Below, piece by piece: positions 1-8,942 of a DNA stretch of 20,186 nt; within the stretch, counting starts at the first letter, position 1, and the number at the start of each line of letters is the position of its first letter. Origin of the DNA: a virus. The stretch spans positions 1 through 20,186 of IMG/VR virus record IMGVR_UViG_3300023278_000918. One strand, 5' to 3'. The notes beneath the pieces were generated by a model. It was not told the origin of the DNA. It searched no databases and saw nothing but the letters and a program-made list of their open reading frames with translations. Both the position numbers and the translations under genes were made by a program.

Positions 1-1
1 T

Positions 2-766
2 GGAGCATACTATGCTTCTATTGACCCTGTATCAGAAGGTAAAACTACAACATCAGATTCTCTATGTAGTATATTTGTAATGAAGAATGCCATTGAGGTT
101 ACAAGAGAAACCCCAGATGGACCAGAGACATTTACAGAAAGAGATAAAGTTGTATGTGCTTGGTCTGGAAGATATGATGATATAAACAAAACTCACGAAC
201 AGCTTCTTTTAATAATTGAATGGTATAATGCTTGGACTGTGGTTGAGAATAATATTAGCCATTTTATAAACTACATGGTTTCCAAAAAGAAGCAAAAATA
301 TTTAGTTCCTAAAAATCAAATGGTTTTTTTAAAAGATTTAGGTTCTAATAAAAGTGTATATCAAGAATATGGATGGAAAAATACAGGTACATTATTTAAA
401 TCCCATCTTATATCTTATGCAATTGAATATCTAAGAGAAGAAATAAACCATGAAACAGATGATGATGGTAACATAATAAAATCAACTTTAGGTATTGAGA
501 GAATACCGGATCCTATGCTTTTAACAGAAATGAAACAATATCAACCTGGATTAAATGTTGATAGACTTGTGGCATTTTCTGCATTGGTTGCATTTGTAAA
601 AGTTCAAGAAGCTAATAGAGGGTATTTAAAGATAAAAGAAGAAGATCCTTCTTTGGATAAGTCAAAAAAAATGTATAAATTAAAGTACAGTCCCTTTAGG
701 AATATGGGGAGTAAAAAATCTATGTCTAGCAGAAAACCAAGATCTGGATTTAAAAATTTAAAATAA
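2..766 (+). CDS. terL: Terminase large subunit, C-terminal nuclease domain (5'-truncated)
   Basis: The reading frame is open from base 2, so the gene enters from outside the window and the ATG at base 80 is an internal methionine. What remains is the RNase H-fold nuclease domain that cuts concatemeric phage DNA during packaging; the ATPase domain would lie upstream. Three acidic positions have the spacing of the catalytic triad: Asp in SIDPVSEG (23-25), Glu in VVENN (245-247) and Asp in VDRLVAF (560-562). The last sits in a hydrophobic helix typical of terminases. The C-terminus is basic (KSKKMYKLKYSPFRN and after). The stop is one base from the portal start, the usual terminase-portal order in tailed phages. 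The nuclease assignment is confident. The phage family cannot be told from this fragment. Confidence 0.88.
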   Translation, partial: GAYYASIDPVSEGKTTTSDSLCSIFVMKNAIEVTRETPDGPETFTERDKVVCAWSGRYDDINKTHEQLLLIIEWYNAWTVVENNISHFINYMVSKKKQKYLVPKNQMVFLKDLGSNKSVYQEYGWKNTGTLFKSHLISYAIEYLREEINHETDDDGNIIKSTLGIERIPDPMLLTEMKQYQPGLNVDRLVAFSALVAFVKVQEANRGYLKIKEEDPSLDKSKKMYKLKYSPFRNMGSKKSMSSRKPRSGFKNLK

Positions 767-767
767 C

Positions 768-3524
768 ATGAAGGTATTTAATGCGTTACAACTAAAAAAT
801 GGAGCCAAAGGAGAAGGTTATCCAACGTCATCTAGCCTTACCCAACCAATACAATTTTTGCCTTCTAAAAAGAAAGATGATGATTGGTATGCTTGGAATA
901 TTGATTGGCTTGAATTACAAGGTATAGAGTTCTTAAGACAAAACGCTAGAAAATTATTAAAGAACTATAAATTAGCAAAAGGTATTATTGATAAAACCGA
1001 TTATATTATTGAAGAAGATAACGGTTATAAAGAACTAATGGATGTATTAACAAAAGAAGATAATTCAGCATTAGAGCTTAAATTTTATCCAATAATCCCA
1101 AATGTAATTAATGTATTAACAGGAGAATTTTCAAAGAGATATTCCAAAGTTCAATACAGAGCTGTAGATAACACATCATATAATGAAATGCTTGAGCAAA
1201 AAAGAGCAATGGTGGAAGAAAACTTATTGCAAGACGCTGAAGCTAAACTATTAGCTAAGATGCTTGAAATGGGCATGGATCCTCAATCTGAAGAAGCTCA
1301 GCAGCAAATGTCTCCGGAAAACCTTAAAACTTTGCCTGAAATAGAAGATTTCTTTTCTATGGATTATAGGAGCATGATAGAAGAATGGGCAACTCATCAA
1401 GGGAATGTTGATGAAGAAAGGTTTAAAATGCAAGAACTTGAAGAAAGAGCTTTTCGTGATTCACTTATTTGTGATAGAGAATTTTGGCATTTTAAGATGA
1501 TGGAAGATGATTATGATATTGAAGTGTGGAATCCAGTACTTACATTCTACCAAAAATCTCCAGATGTAAGATATATTTCAGATGCAAACTATGGAGGTAA
1601 AATAGATTTAATGACTGTTGCTGATGTTATTGATAAGTATGGATATTTAATGACAGAAAAACAACTTCATTCTTTGCAAGAAATATATCCTGCAAGATCT
1701 GCGCTATATCAAGTTAATGGTATGCAGAATGATGGGTCTTACTATGATCCTTCTCGGTCTCATGAATGGAATACGCAAATGCCAGGTTTAGCATATAGAC
1801 AACATGTGAGCAACTTTTCAGATAACCCAGCTAAAGGCGGAGATATAATAAGTCAAATATTAAATGAGGGCGATGATGTTTCCATATGGGGTGAGGCTGA
1901 ATTAATGAGGGTTACTACAACTTATTGGAAAACACAACGTAAACTTGGACATCTAACTAGAATTAAAAAAGATGGTGAAATAATACAAGAAATTATAGAT
2001 GAAAATTATAAGGTTACAGAAAAACCTGTATATGATACTACAATATTTAAACAAAAAAGCAAAGAAAATTTATTAGAAGGTGAGCATATAGATTGGATTT
2101 GGATTAATGAAGTATGCGGAGGCATAAAAATTGGACCTAATTTACCAGCATTCTGGAGATCCAATATGGGTGATAATATTAATCCAATATATTTAGGTAT
2201 AAATAGATCTAAACCTGGAAGAATACCATTTCAGTTTAAAGGAGACAATAATCTTTATGGTTGTAAGTTACCTATGGAAGGTCGTGTTTTTTCAGATAGA
2301 AATACAAAATCTACATCATTGGTGGATTTAATGAAAGCATATCAAGTTGGTTACAATATGGTCAATAATCAAATAGCTGACATACTTGTAGATGAATTAG
2401 GTACTGTCATAATGTTTGATCAGAATGCATTACCTAGACATTCAATGGGAGAAGATTGGGGTAAACATAATTATGCAAAAGCATATACAGCAATGAAAGA
2501 TTTTAGCATGCTTCCATTAGATACTTCAATTACAAATACGGAAAATGCTACAAATTTTAATCACTATCAAACTTTAAATTTAGAGCAAACTAGTAGATTA
2601 ATGTCAAGAATACAATTAGCTAATTATTTCAAACAACAAGCATTTGATGCCATTGGTGTAAATCCTCAACGTATGGGATCGCCTATGGGTAATGAAACGG
2701 CAACGGGGGTTGTTAACGCAATGAATCAATCATATGCTCAAACAGAAATATACTTTACGCAGCATTCTGATAATTTAATGCCTAGAGTACATCAAATGCG
2801 TACAGATCTAGCTCAGTTTTATAATAGTACTAATCCTAGTGTTAGGCTTAGTTATATTACAACTGAATCTGAAAAAGTAAATTTTGTGATAAACGGAACT
2901 GATCTATTGCTCAGAGATTTTAATGTTTTTGCAACAACTAAAACAAATCATAGACAAATTTTAGAGCAGCTTAAACAAATGGCAATACAAAATAATACTA
3001 CAGGAGCTAGCATTTATGATTTAGGAAATATACTTAAAGCAGAATCTATAGCCGAAGTTTCGGACATACTTAAAGATACTGAAGCAAGATCACAACAACA
3101 AAGACAGCAGGAACAACAACAGCAGCAGCAAATGCAAGAACAACAGATTCAAGCTCAGCAGCAGCAACAGCAGCAGCAGATTCAAGCACAAGCACAAGAG
3201 GCTGAAAAAAATAGACAAAAAGACATTACAGTTGCGGAAATAAGATCAGCCGGATATGGCGCTGGTCAAGATATTAATCAAAATGAAGTATCTGACTTTA
3301 AAGATGCAATGAATGATATAAAAGAAACATCTCGATATAGAGAGCAGATGGATATGAAAAGAGAGGAAAATGTTTTAAAGCAAGAGTCTAATAGAGAGAA
3401 GTTAAACGTAGATAGGGATAAATTAGCTACACAAAGACAGGTTGCTCAAACTAATTTGGAAATAGCTAGAGAAAATAAAAATAAATATGACACTCCGGTA
3501 AAAAAAGATAAAAATAAAAAATAA
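768..3524 (+). CDS. Portal protein with poly-Gln C-terminal tail
   Basis: This 918-residue protein would form the dodecameric ring at the packaging vertex, through which terminase drives DNA and to which the neck attaches. Support is its place directly after terminase, its size, and a mixed alpha/beta sequence with an early helix-rich segment containing PNVINVLTGEF (about residues 109-119), a context I associate with large portals of Bacteroidota phages (recognition, not a search). A long acidic helical insertion follows (about 128-220). The C-terminal fifth is coiled-coil-like: residues 776-810 hold 26 glutamines, then charged helices rich in K, E and R run to the end. The start follows the terminase stop by one base, and the stop TAA shares its last A with the next ATG, so the three genes are probably co-translated. 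A large neck or baseplate protein is the alternative, less likely here. Confidence 0.8.
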   Translation: MKVFNALQLKNGAKGEGYPTSSSLTQPIQFLPSKKKDDDWYAWNIDWLELQGIEFLRQNARKLLKNYKLAKGIIDKTDYIIEEDNGYKELMDVLTKEDNSALELKFYPIIPNVINVLTGEFSKRYSKVQYRAVDNTSYNEMLEQKRAMVEENLLQDAEAKLLAKMLEMGMDPQSEEAQQQMSPENLKTLPEIEDFFSMDYRSMIEEWATHQGNVDEERFKMQELEERAFRDSLICDREFWHFKMMEDDYDIEVWNPVLTFYQKSPDVRYISDANYGGKIDLMTVADVIDKYGYLMTEKQLHSLQEIYPARSALYQVNGMQNDGSYYDPSRSHEWNTQMPGLAYRQHVSNFSDNPAKGGDIISQILNEGDDVSIWGEAELMRVTTTYWKTQRKLGHLTRIKKDGEIIQEIIDENYKVTEKPVYDTTIFKQKSKENLLEGEHIDWIWINEVCGGIKIGPNLPAFWRSNMGDNINPIYLGINRSKPGRIPFQFKGDNNLYGCKLPMEGRVFSDRNTKSTSLVDLMKAYQVGYNMVNNQIADILVDELGTVIMFDQNALPRHSMGEDWGKHNYAKAYTAMKDFSMLPLDTSITNTENATNFNHYQTLNLEQTSRLMSRIQLANYFKQQAFDAIGVNPQRMGSPMGNETATGVVNAMNQSYAQTEIYFTQHSDNLMPRVHQMRTDLAQFYNSTNPSVRLSYITTESEKVNFVINGTDLLLRDFNVFATTKTNHRQILEQLKQMAIQNNTTGASIYDLGNILKAESIAEVSDILKDTEARSQQQRQQEQQQQQQMQEQQIQAQQQQQQQQIQAQAQEAEKNRQKDITVAEIRSAGYGAGQDINQNEVSDFKDAMNDIKETSRYREQMDMKREENVLKQESNREKLNVDRDKLATQRQVAQTNLEIARENKNKYDTPVKKDKNKK
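3093..3197 (+). repeat. CAA/CAG-rich tract encoding poly-glutamine
   Basis: This low-complexity run of CAA and CAG codons inside the portal gene encodes 26 Gln in 35 residues, broken by single R, E, M, I and A residues. Mixing of CAA and CAG argues for selection at protein level, although such tracts can also change length by slippage. It begins the predicted coiled-coil tail of the portal. Confidence 0.9.
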
Positions 3525-4336
3525 TGCAAATACTACAAGACATATTAGGTTTAGTTCAGAGACGTATATTTATGAAAAAAACCTCTATAAAAGATGAAGA
3601 TATCATCTATATAGCAAAGGATATTAGTAAAAATAATGTTCCAGACTTTGAATCAAAAGCGCTTAAGATAAAAGATCTTTCTGAGTATATTGGTACTAAT
3701 GGTGGGCAGGTTGGACCTCAAGGTCCGGTTGGACCTCCGGGACAAAATGGTGCTCAAGGTGCCCAAGGACTTCAAGGTCCTCAAGGAAATCCTGGTGCTG
3801 TTGGTGCGGCTGGTCTAAATTTTAGAGGTGAATGGAATACATCTAATTCATATGCTGTGGACGATGTTGTATTTTATCTAGGAGATAGTTTTGTATGTAT
3901 TACCCCTATTGCACCAGGAGGATCAGCTCCAACAAATACAGATCCTGATTGGACATTCTTAGCGGTACAAGGTTTAGAAGGAGATACAGGACCTCAAGGT
4001 GCTGCAGGTCCAGCAGGAGCTAGTTTATGGACAAATACAGTAACTAAAAGTATACCTTCAACTTCACCAATTTTAGATTTATCTACAGGTAATACATTTA
4101 TTATAACAATTGATGGCCCTACTACAATAGAGATGACCAACTTAAGTGTAGGAGATTATATCTTTATTATAGATAATACAGCGCAAGAAATTGTAACATT
4201 GCAAGCTGGCAGTAACATGTATACTAATAATTCATTACAACCCGTAATAAATAATGTCACATTAATGAAAGGTACCTCGGATGGTACTAAAATTTATATT
4301 ACGTCTTTAGAAAATATGGAAAACGTTACAGTATGA
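3524..4336 (+). CDS. Collagen-like protein with an embedded carbohydrate-binding-like domain
   Basis: This 270-residue virion-surface candidate has a short N-terminal helical region (1-58), 13 Gly-X-Y triplets (61-99), a compact aromatic domain (100-148), 6 more Gly-X-Y triplets (150-167), and a beta-rich C-terminus (169-270). The middle domain has the pattern GEW...Y...DVVFY.GDSF...DPDW, as in CBM5/12-like chitin-binding modules. Collagen-like repeats in phages form trimeric fibres. Its place between portal and scaffold genes suggests a head- or neck-attached fibre, which is inference. The ATG overlaps the portal stop by one base and is preceded by an A-rich stretch, so I keep it; an in-frame ATG at 3572 (MKKTSIKDED) is a good alternative that would remove 16 residues. 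The stop overlaps the next start by four bases (ATGA). Confidence 0.72.
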   Translation: MQILQDILGLVQRRIFMKKTSIKDEDIIYIAKDISKNNVPDFESKALKIKDLSEYIGTNGGQVGPQGPVGPPGQNGAQGAQGLQGPQGNPGAVGAAGLNFRGEWNTSNSYAVDDVVFYLGDSFVCITPIAPGGSAPTNTDPDWTFLAVQGLEGDTGPQGAAGPAGASLWTNTVTKSIPSTSPILDLSTGNTFIITIDGPTTIEMTNLSVGDYIFIIDNTAQEIVTLQAGSNMYTNNSLQPVINNVTLMKGTSDGTKIYITSLENMENVTV

Positions 4337-5799
4337 TTCCTGTCAGAAGAAATATAGATACAGATGAGTTAGTCTTTTGGTTAGATCCAGATGCTCCTAT
4401 AACTAGATCTCCTAACCTTAATGCATATTCTACAGCACAAGGCGGTAAAAATTTACTTGCAGGAACAAGAACTTTTTCAAATGTTTGTCCACCAGTATCT
4501 GAGTTTGCATATTGTCCTAGTACAAAAACACCCACTAATTTAACTTTAGCACCTTCAGGTACTCCTGCACCTGATGGTAGCGGAAATCCAACAAGTCTTA
4601 TAACAGAATCTTTAGATACTATTGATAGAACTCATAACATAAGATTTGACTATCCAATAACTCCAATTATTGTAGGAGGTCCATATGAAATGTACACTCA
4701 TTCTATACATGTAAAAGTATCTTCTGGATCTAGAACCTTATTAATTAATAATGCTAATAATCCAAGTAGCGGTTCTATAACAGTTGATCCTGCCACAGGA
4801 ACAATTATTGCTAGTGATTCTGATAATTATGATGAAGGTGTGGAATCATTAAGTGGTGGATGGTATAGGTTTTGGTATACAGTTATTTTTAATGAGAGTA
4901 CTCAAACTACTGAAGTAAGAACTGAGTTAGGTATTTTTATGGCTGATGCAACAGGAGATACAACATATCAAGGTGATGGAGCTTCAGGTTTAATTATATA
5001 TGGTCATCAGTGGGAAAGAGGGGTTCTATCAAATTATGTTGAAACTGCTGAAGGAGTTGATTTCGATGTTTATAAAAATAGAAAATGCAGCGATGCTAAC
5101 CATAATAAAAATCCTTTATATTATGAGACTACATTCGATGGTTCAAATTTTAGATTTAACGGTATTGAGTCTGGATTAACAAGTGGATTTGTTGCACCTA
5201 TTAGAAGACCACCTAGACCTGGTGTTCATCCAGATGGTGATGAGTCTAAATTTTCTCTTTTAGCTCATAGTCTTTTTGCTTGGGTAAAATTAGATCCAGA
5301 TGTTGATCCTGATCAAGGAAATGGCAATTGGGGATTATGTGCAACTGCTATAGGAAATGTTGGTGGAAGAAATAATAATGGAGTATTTGGTTTATCTCCA
5401 GATGGTACTCAGATTATATATAAAACTAGACTGCAGAGAATTTCTGGAGGAAGTGGAGTTTCAACTACAAATAGATCTAACAGTTTTACAAGTGTTACTA
5501 GTAAATGGGCGTTGATATCCTGTTCTTTTAACATGACATATAATACGGCTCCAGCTACTGTAGATTTCTATTTAAATGGTCAATTTATAAGTAGTTCAAA
5601 TGCTAATACAAGTTCTCAAGACTTGATTGGAATAGGAGGAAGCGATGGATCTCTTAGTATTGGATACTTTAATACGCAAGGTCTGGGTCCTGGTGGTCAG
5701 TTTAGAGGGTTGATGAATATTTGCGGCATTTACCATAAGCCTTTAAATGCAACAGAACATAAAGCATTGTATAATGCAACTAAATATAGATTTACATAA
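4333..5799 (+). CDS. LamG-like (concanavalin-fold) surface protein
   Basis: This 488-residue protein is built from beta-sandwich domains and is probably a glycan-binding fibre or decoration component. The N-terminus (LVFWLDPDAP, about 11-20) resembles the first strand of a jelly roll. A middle domain ends in HQWERGVLSNYVET (225-238), similar to a motif common at the end of carbohydrate-binding-like domains in phage fibres. Residues from about 306 to 488 read as a LamG-type domain, with LFAWVKL, VDFYLNGQFI, LSIGYF and the closing GIYHKPLNATEHKALYNA. It overlaps the collagen-like gene by four bases (ATGA), implying coupled translation and probably one functional cassette. No catalytic motif is visible, so binding rather than cleavage is inferred. 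A 126-base gap with a candidate promoter follows. Confidence 0.68.
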   Translation: MIPVRRNIDTDELVFWLDPDAPITRSPNLNAYSTAQGGKNLLAGTRTFSNVCPPVSEFAYCPSTKTPTNLTLAPSGTPAPDGSGNPTSLITESLDTIDRTHNIRFDYPITPIIVGGPYEMYTHSIHVKVSSGSRTLLINNANNPSSGSITVDPATGTIIASDSDNYDEGVESLSGGWYRFWYTVIFNESTQTTEVRTELGIFMADATGDTTYQGDGASGLIIYGHQWERGVLSNYVETAEGVDFDVYKNRKCSDANHNKNPLYYETTFDGSNFRFNGIESGLTSGFVAPIRRPPRPGVHPDGDESKFSLLAHSLFAWVKLDPDVDPDQGNGNWGLCATAIGNVGGRNNNGVFGLSPDGTQIIYKTRLQRISGGSGVSTTNRSNSFTSVTSKWALISCSFNMTYNTAPATVDFYLNGQFISSSNANTSSQDLIGIGGSDGSLSIGYFNTQGLGPGGQFRGLMNICGIYHKPLNATEHKALYNATKYRFT

Positions 5800-5879
5800 A
5801 AATTATTACGTTAGCTATATAACTGGCAAAAACTTTTTATAAATTCCAAATAATTTAAGTTTATCTAAAAAGAATGTAT

Positions 5880-5892
5880 TATATTATATATG
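5880..5892 (+). promoter_or_regulatory. Candidate phage promoter motif, copy C (upstream of scaffold/capsid)
   Basis: TATATTATATATG, identical over 13 bases to positions 12129-12141, lies 33 bases before the scaffold-like gene in a gap of 126 bases. The gap is very AT-rich, so chance matching is possible. No clear -33/-7 pair is seen. Placement ahead of the scaffold-capsid pair is what makes it plausible. Confidence 0.3.
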
Positions 5893-5925
5893 ATAGTTTA
5901 CTATTAACATTAAAACCAACAAAAA

Positions 5926-7215
5926 ATGAGTGAAGAAAACAAAACAGTGGAAACTAAAGTAACAACAGAAAATATCAATCTAGATGACGTATTTCCAATG
6001 GGTCCTGACGCAGATAGTGTAACTCTACCTGAAGATAAAAAACCTAATATCATGGATCCCATTAATCCTAAACCCGATATGACTTTCACCGAACCGGTTG
6101 AAAAACAAGATTGGATGGATGAAGAGGATGTAGTTACTCCAGATGCAGTTACTAAAAAAACTGCAGAAGGAATTAAAGAAGAAGGTAACGAAATACTTTC
6201 TGATATAGTTTCTGATGAAAATGAAGATCTTGATGAAGTTGCAGAAGAAAAAGTAGAAACAAGAGGTAGAAAATCTATAAATGGTGTAGAAGATGTATTT
6301 ACTAAACTTATAAAAGACGAAAAGTTTTTTGCATTTGAAGATGATAAACCAATATCAGAATATTCTTCAAAAGATTTGCAAGAATTAATTGAAGCTAATT
6401 TGGAAGAAAGGGCAAATCAAGTTAGAAGAGAAACTCCTAAACAGTTTTTTGAGGCTTTGCCAAATGAACTGAAAGTCGCTGCTCAATATGTAGCTGACGG
6501 AGGTACTGATTTAAAAAGTTTATTTAAAACTTTAGCTCAAGCTGAAGAAACTTTTGATTTAGATACTTCAAATGAAAGAGGTCAGGAGCATATTATTATG
6601 CAGTATTTATCTACTACAGGGTACGGTACTCAAGAAGAGATAAATGAAGAAATTGAAATTTGGAAAGATTTAGGCAAACTTGAGCAGCAAGCCATGAAGT
6701 TTAAACCAAAGTTAGATAAGATGCAAGAAAAAGTTGTTGCTCAAAAATTGCAAGAACAGCAACTAAAGCAAAAACAACAAGAACAAGCATCTAAACAATA
6801 TATGCATAATGTTTATGAAACATTAAAAGAAGGTAAAGTAAATGATTTAAAGCTTGATAAAAGAACTCAATCTTTATTGTACAACGGTCTAGTCCAGCCA
6901 GCATATCCTTCGGTAAGTGGAAAAAATACAAATTTATTAGGTCACTTATTAGAGAAGTACCAATTTCAAGAGCCAAATTATGGTTTAATTACAGAGGCTC
7001 TATGGTTATTAGCAGATCCAACTGGGTATAAGTCTAAAATTATGGAAAAGGGAGCTCAAAAAAGTGTAGAAAAAACTGTTAGAAAACTTAAGACAGAACA
7101 AGATAATAGAAATGCTAATTCAATGGGTGTTCAGCAAACCGCTGAAGATTCTAAAAATGTAACACCAAAAAGGAAAAAAATTAGCAGACCTAATAACTTT
7201 TTTAAACGGATGTAA
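5926..7215 (+). CDS. Putative head scaffolding protein
   Basis: This 429-residue protein is encoded immediately upstream of the major capsid gene, the usual place of a scaffold. The first 110 residues or so are strongly acidic, low in hydrophobics and probably disordered. The middle is helical, with a Q/K/E-rich coiled-coil segment around residues 255-290 (KLQEQQLKQKQQEQASKQY). The last 15 residues are basic (KRKKISRPNNFFKRM), as in scaffolds whose C-terminal tail docks on capsid protein. No protease motif is evident, so a prohead protease is unlikely, but none is seen elsewhere in the window either. The start follows the leader ACATTAAAACCAACAAAAA and has no Shine-Dalgarno. The role rests on composition and position. 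Confidence 0.55.
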   Translation: MSEENKTVETKVTTENINLDDVFPMGPDADSVTLPEDKKPNIMDPINPKPDMTFTEPVEKQDWMDEEDVVTPDAVTKKTAEGIKEEGNEILSDIVSDENEDLDEVAEEKVETRGRKSINGVEDVFTKLIKDEKFFAFEDDKPISEYSSKDLQELIEANLEERANQVRRETPKQFFEALPNELKVAAQYVADGGTDLKSLFKTLAQAEETFDLDTSNERGQEHIIMQYLSTTGYGTQEEINEEIEIWKDLGKLEQQAMKFKPKLDKMQEKVVAQKLQEQQLKQKQQEQASKQYMHNVYETLKEGKVNDLKLDKRTQSLLYNGLVQPAYPSVSGKNTNLLGHLLEKYQFQEPNYGLITEALWLLADPTGYKSKIMEKGAQKSVEKTVRKLKTEQDNRNANSMGVQQTAEDSKNVTPKRKKISRPNNFFKRM

Positions 7216-7258
7216 CAATCAAATATATAATTAATAACAAATAACAAAACAATCAATT

Positions 7259-8878
7259 ATGGCAACTCCAGTATTAAACAATGGAATTTTCCTCAGAGAC
7301 ACAAGCTACAAAGCTAGCTCTCATATTGATTCTTATCACTTATCTAATATGCTTGGTTCTTCCGAGCCTATGGATATGGGACCTGTTGATCTTTGGGCTA
7401 TGACCCAAAAGGTAGAAATGCCTTTGTATCAAATGGCTTCCTTTGGTGGGAAGAATACAATTATGGTAGACAATGCGCGTGGTGAGTACAAATGGCAAAC
7501 ACCAATTGCACAAGATCTACCATTTATCGTTTCAAACATTGAAGCAGAGAATGAACTTGGCGCAGATGGTACAACTTTTAGAATTAAACTTTCTAAGAGA
7601 TCTTTTGGACACGGTGACATTATTACTTATGATAAGTATAATGGACTTGAAATGTACATTACAGCAGAAGATATTATACCTGCAGGTGATGGTTTCATTT
7701 ATACTGTTCAATTAGTAAATAACAATAATGCAGCAGCATTAAATGCTGAACTTTACTTAGAGGCTGGAACTAAATACTTTAGAAAAGGTTCCGCTAGAGG
7801 TGAGTATGGCGAAAGATTCTCTGATATGGAGATGGGTTCTGGTTTCCGTGAATTCTACAACTTTGTAGGAGGAGCTGAAGCACACGTTCATTATTCAATA
7901 TCTTCTAGAGCAGATCTTATGATCAAAGGTGGAATGAATGCAGATGGTACTGTTCCTGTAACAGAGATCTGGAGAAACTTTAACCAGGATCCTAATAATC
8001 CTTCTGTTTCTTCTATTGAAGAATTAGTAGGTAGCATGGGTAAATCAGGTGCTAGAGATGCATTTGAAAGTGGTCAGTTATCTAGAACTTTCGTAACTAA
8101 TATGGAAGCAGCGCATCTTTCTAAGATTGCAAATGATATTGAAACTTACCTTATGTGGGGTAAAGGTGGTAGAATTAGACAAGACGGTCCGGATGATATT
8201 AGATTATCAGTTGGTCTTTGGTCGCAATTGGATAACTCATTTAAGAGAGTATACAATAAGTCTGCGTTTACACTTGACATGTTTAAATCTGAACTTTACA
8301 ATTTCTATCAAGGAAAAGTTGAGTTTAAAGGACCAGACCCACAGAGACAACTTATTGTACAAACGGGTATTGGTGGTATGCAATTAATCAATAAAGCTAT
8401 TGCTGATGAAGTATATGGTTCTGGATTAGTTCAAAATGCTTCTGATATTGGTGCAGTAACTGGATCAGGAATGGATTTAGACTTTGGTTTTGCTTATACA
8501 AGTTTTACTATCCCTTTCCTTGCTAACGTTAAGTTTGTACTTAACCCAGCATTTGACAACTTACACACTAATGATATTGAGAATCCATTAATTGATGGTC
8601 GTCCTCTTAGCTCATTCAGCTTTATCATTTTTGATGTAACTGATAATGGAAATGACAACATTCACTTGTTGAAATTATCATGGGATAATCAGCTTAAGTG
8701 GTTCTACCAAAATGGTACAATGGATTATATGGGAAGAACGCAAGGATTTGCTTCTACCGGACAGTTCAACGGATATAGAGTTTATATGACTCAGTGTATG
8801 CCGGCTATTTGGGTTAAGGATCCAACTAAAGTTCTAAAAATTGTAATGAGAAACCCAGTAACGGGAGGATCGTTCTAA
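7259..8878 (+). CDS. Major capsid protein (probable HK97 fold)
   Basis: This 539-residue protein would be the main shell subunit. Evidence is its size, its position after the scaffold-like gene, a typical N-terminal arm (MATPVLNNGIFLRDTSYKAS) and a long mixed alpha/beta body with FRKGSARGEYGERFSDMEMG (about 175-194), a region I recognise from capsid proteins of uncultured Bacteroidota phages. Codon use shifts toward C-ending codons (AAC, TTC, TAC) compared with the portal gene, as expected for a very highly expressed gene. A strong intrinsic terminator lies 13 bases after the stop, so part of the transcript would end here and capsid mRNA would be in excess. Two same-strand open frames inside it are shadows. 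The fold is inferred; no structure comparison was possible. Confidence 0.78.
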   Translation: MATPVLNNGIFLRDTSYKASSHIDSYHLSNMLGSSEPMDMGPVDLWAMTQKVEMPLYQMASFGGKNTIMVDNARGEYKWQTPIAQDLPFIVSNIEAENELGADGTTFRIKLSKRSFGHGDIITYDKYNGLEMYITAEDIIPAGDGFIYTVQLVNNNNAAALNAELYLEAGTKYFRKGSARGEYGERFSDMEMGSGFREFYNFVGGAEAHVHYSISSRADLMIKGGMNADGTVPVTEIWRNFNQDPNNPSVSSIEELVGSMGKSGARDAFESGQLSRTFVTNMEAAHLSKIANDIETYLMWGKGGRIRQDGPDDIRLSVGLWSQLDNSFKRVYNKSAFTLDMFKSELYNFYQGKVEFKGPDPQRQLIVQTGIGGMQLINKAIADEVYGSGLVQNASDIGAVTGSGMDLDFGFAYTSFTIPFLANVKFVLNPAFDNLHTNDIENPLIDGRPLSSFSFIIFDVTDNGNDNIHLLKLSWDNQLKWFYQNGTMDYMGRTQGFASTGQFNGYRVYMTQCMPAIWVKDPTKVLKIVMRNPVTGGSF

Positions 8879-8891
8879 ATAACAATTATTA

Positions 8892-8917
8892 AGGGGGAGT
8901 TAATTCTCCCCTTTTTT
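8892..8917 (+). terminator. Intrinsic terminator after the capsid gene
   Basis: The stem GGGGAG (8894-8899) pairs with CTCCCC (8906-8911) around a 6-base loop. It can be extended by a G-T and A-T pairs, and a run of six T follows (8912-8917). No strong promoter is visible between it and the next gene, so partial read-through is likely. Confidence 0.82.
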
Positions 8918-8942
8918 GTTTAATATTTAAAACTTTAAAAAA

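Noticed and set aside
80-766. ATG at base 80 as the start of a separate 228-residue gene
   Set aside because: The frame is open to the window edge, and the first catalytic Asp of the terminase nuclease lies upstream at 23-25, so the gene is simply truncated by the window.
3093-3197. CAA/CAG run as a CRISPR or regulatory DNA repeat
   Set aside because: It has no spacer structure and is in frame within the portal gene, coding for poly-Gln.
3702-3818. Collagen-like segment as a tandem DNA repeat
   Set aside because: The periodicity is at protein level (Gly-X-Y). The underlying codons vary too much to call a DNA repeat.
6791-6976. Minus-strand open frame inside the scaffold-like gene
   Set aside because: It lies fully inside a convincing coding gene and has no leader or recognisable product. 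The other short minus-strand frames (1251-1433, 4326-4535, 7429-7620, 10646-10861, 17016-17216) were rejected for the same reason.
7473-8387. Two plus-strand open frames inside the capsid gene (7473-7715 and 8127-8387)
   Set aside because: Their products are low-complexity and lack protein-like character. The capsid frame has normal codon use throughout, so they are shadows.
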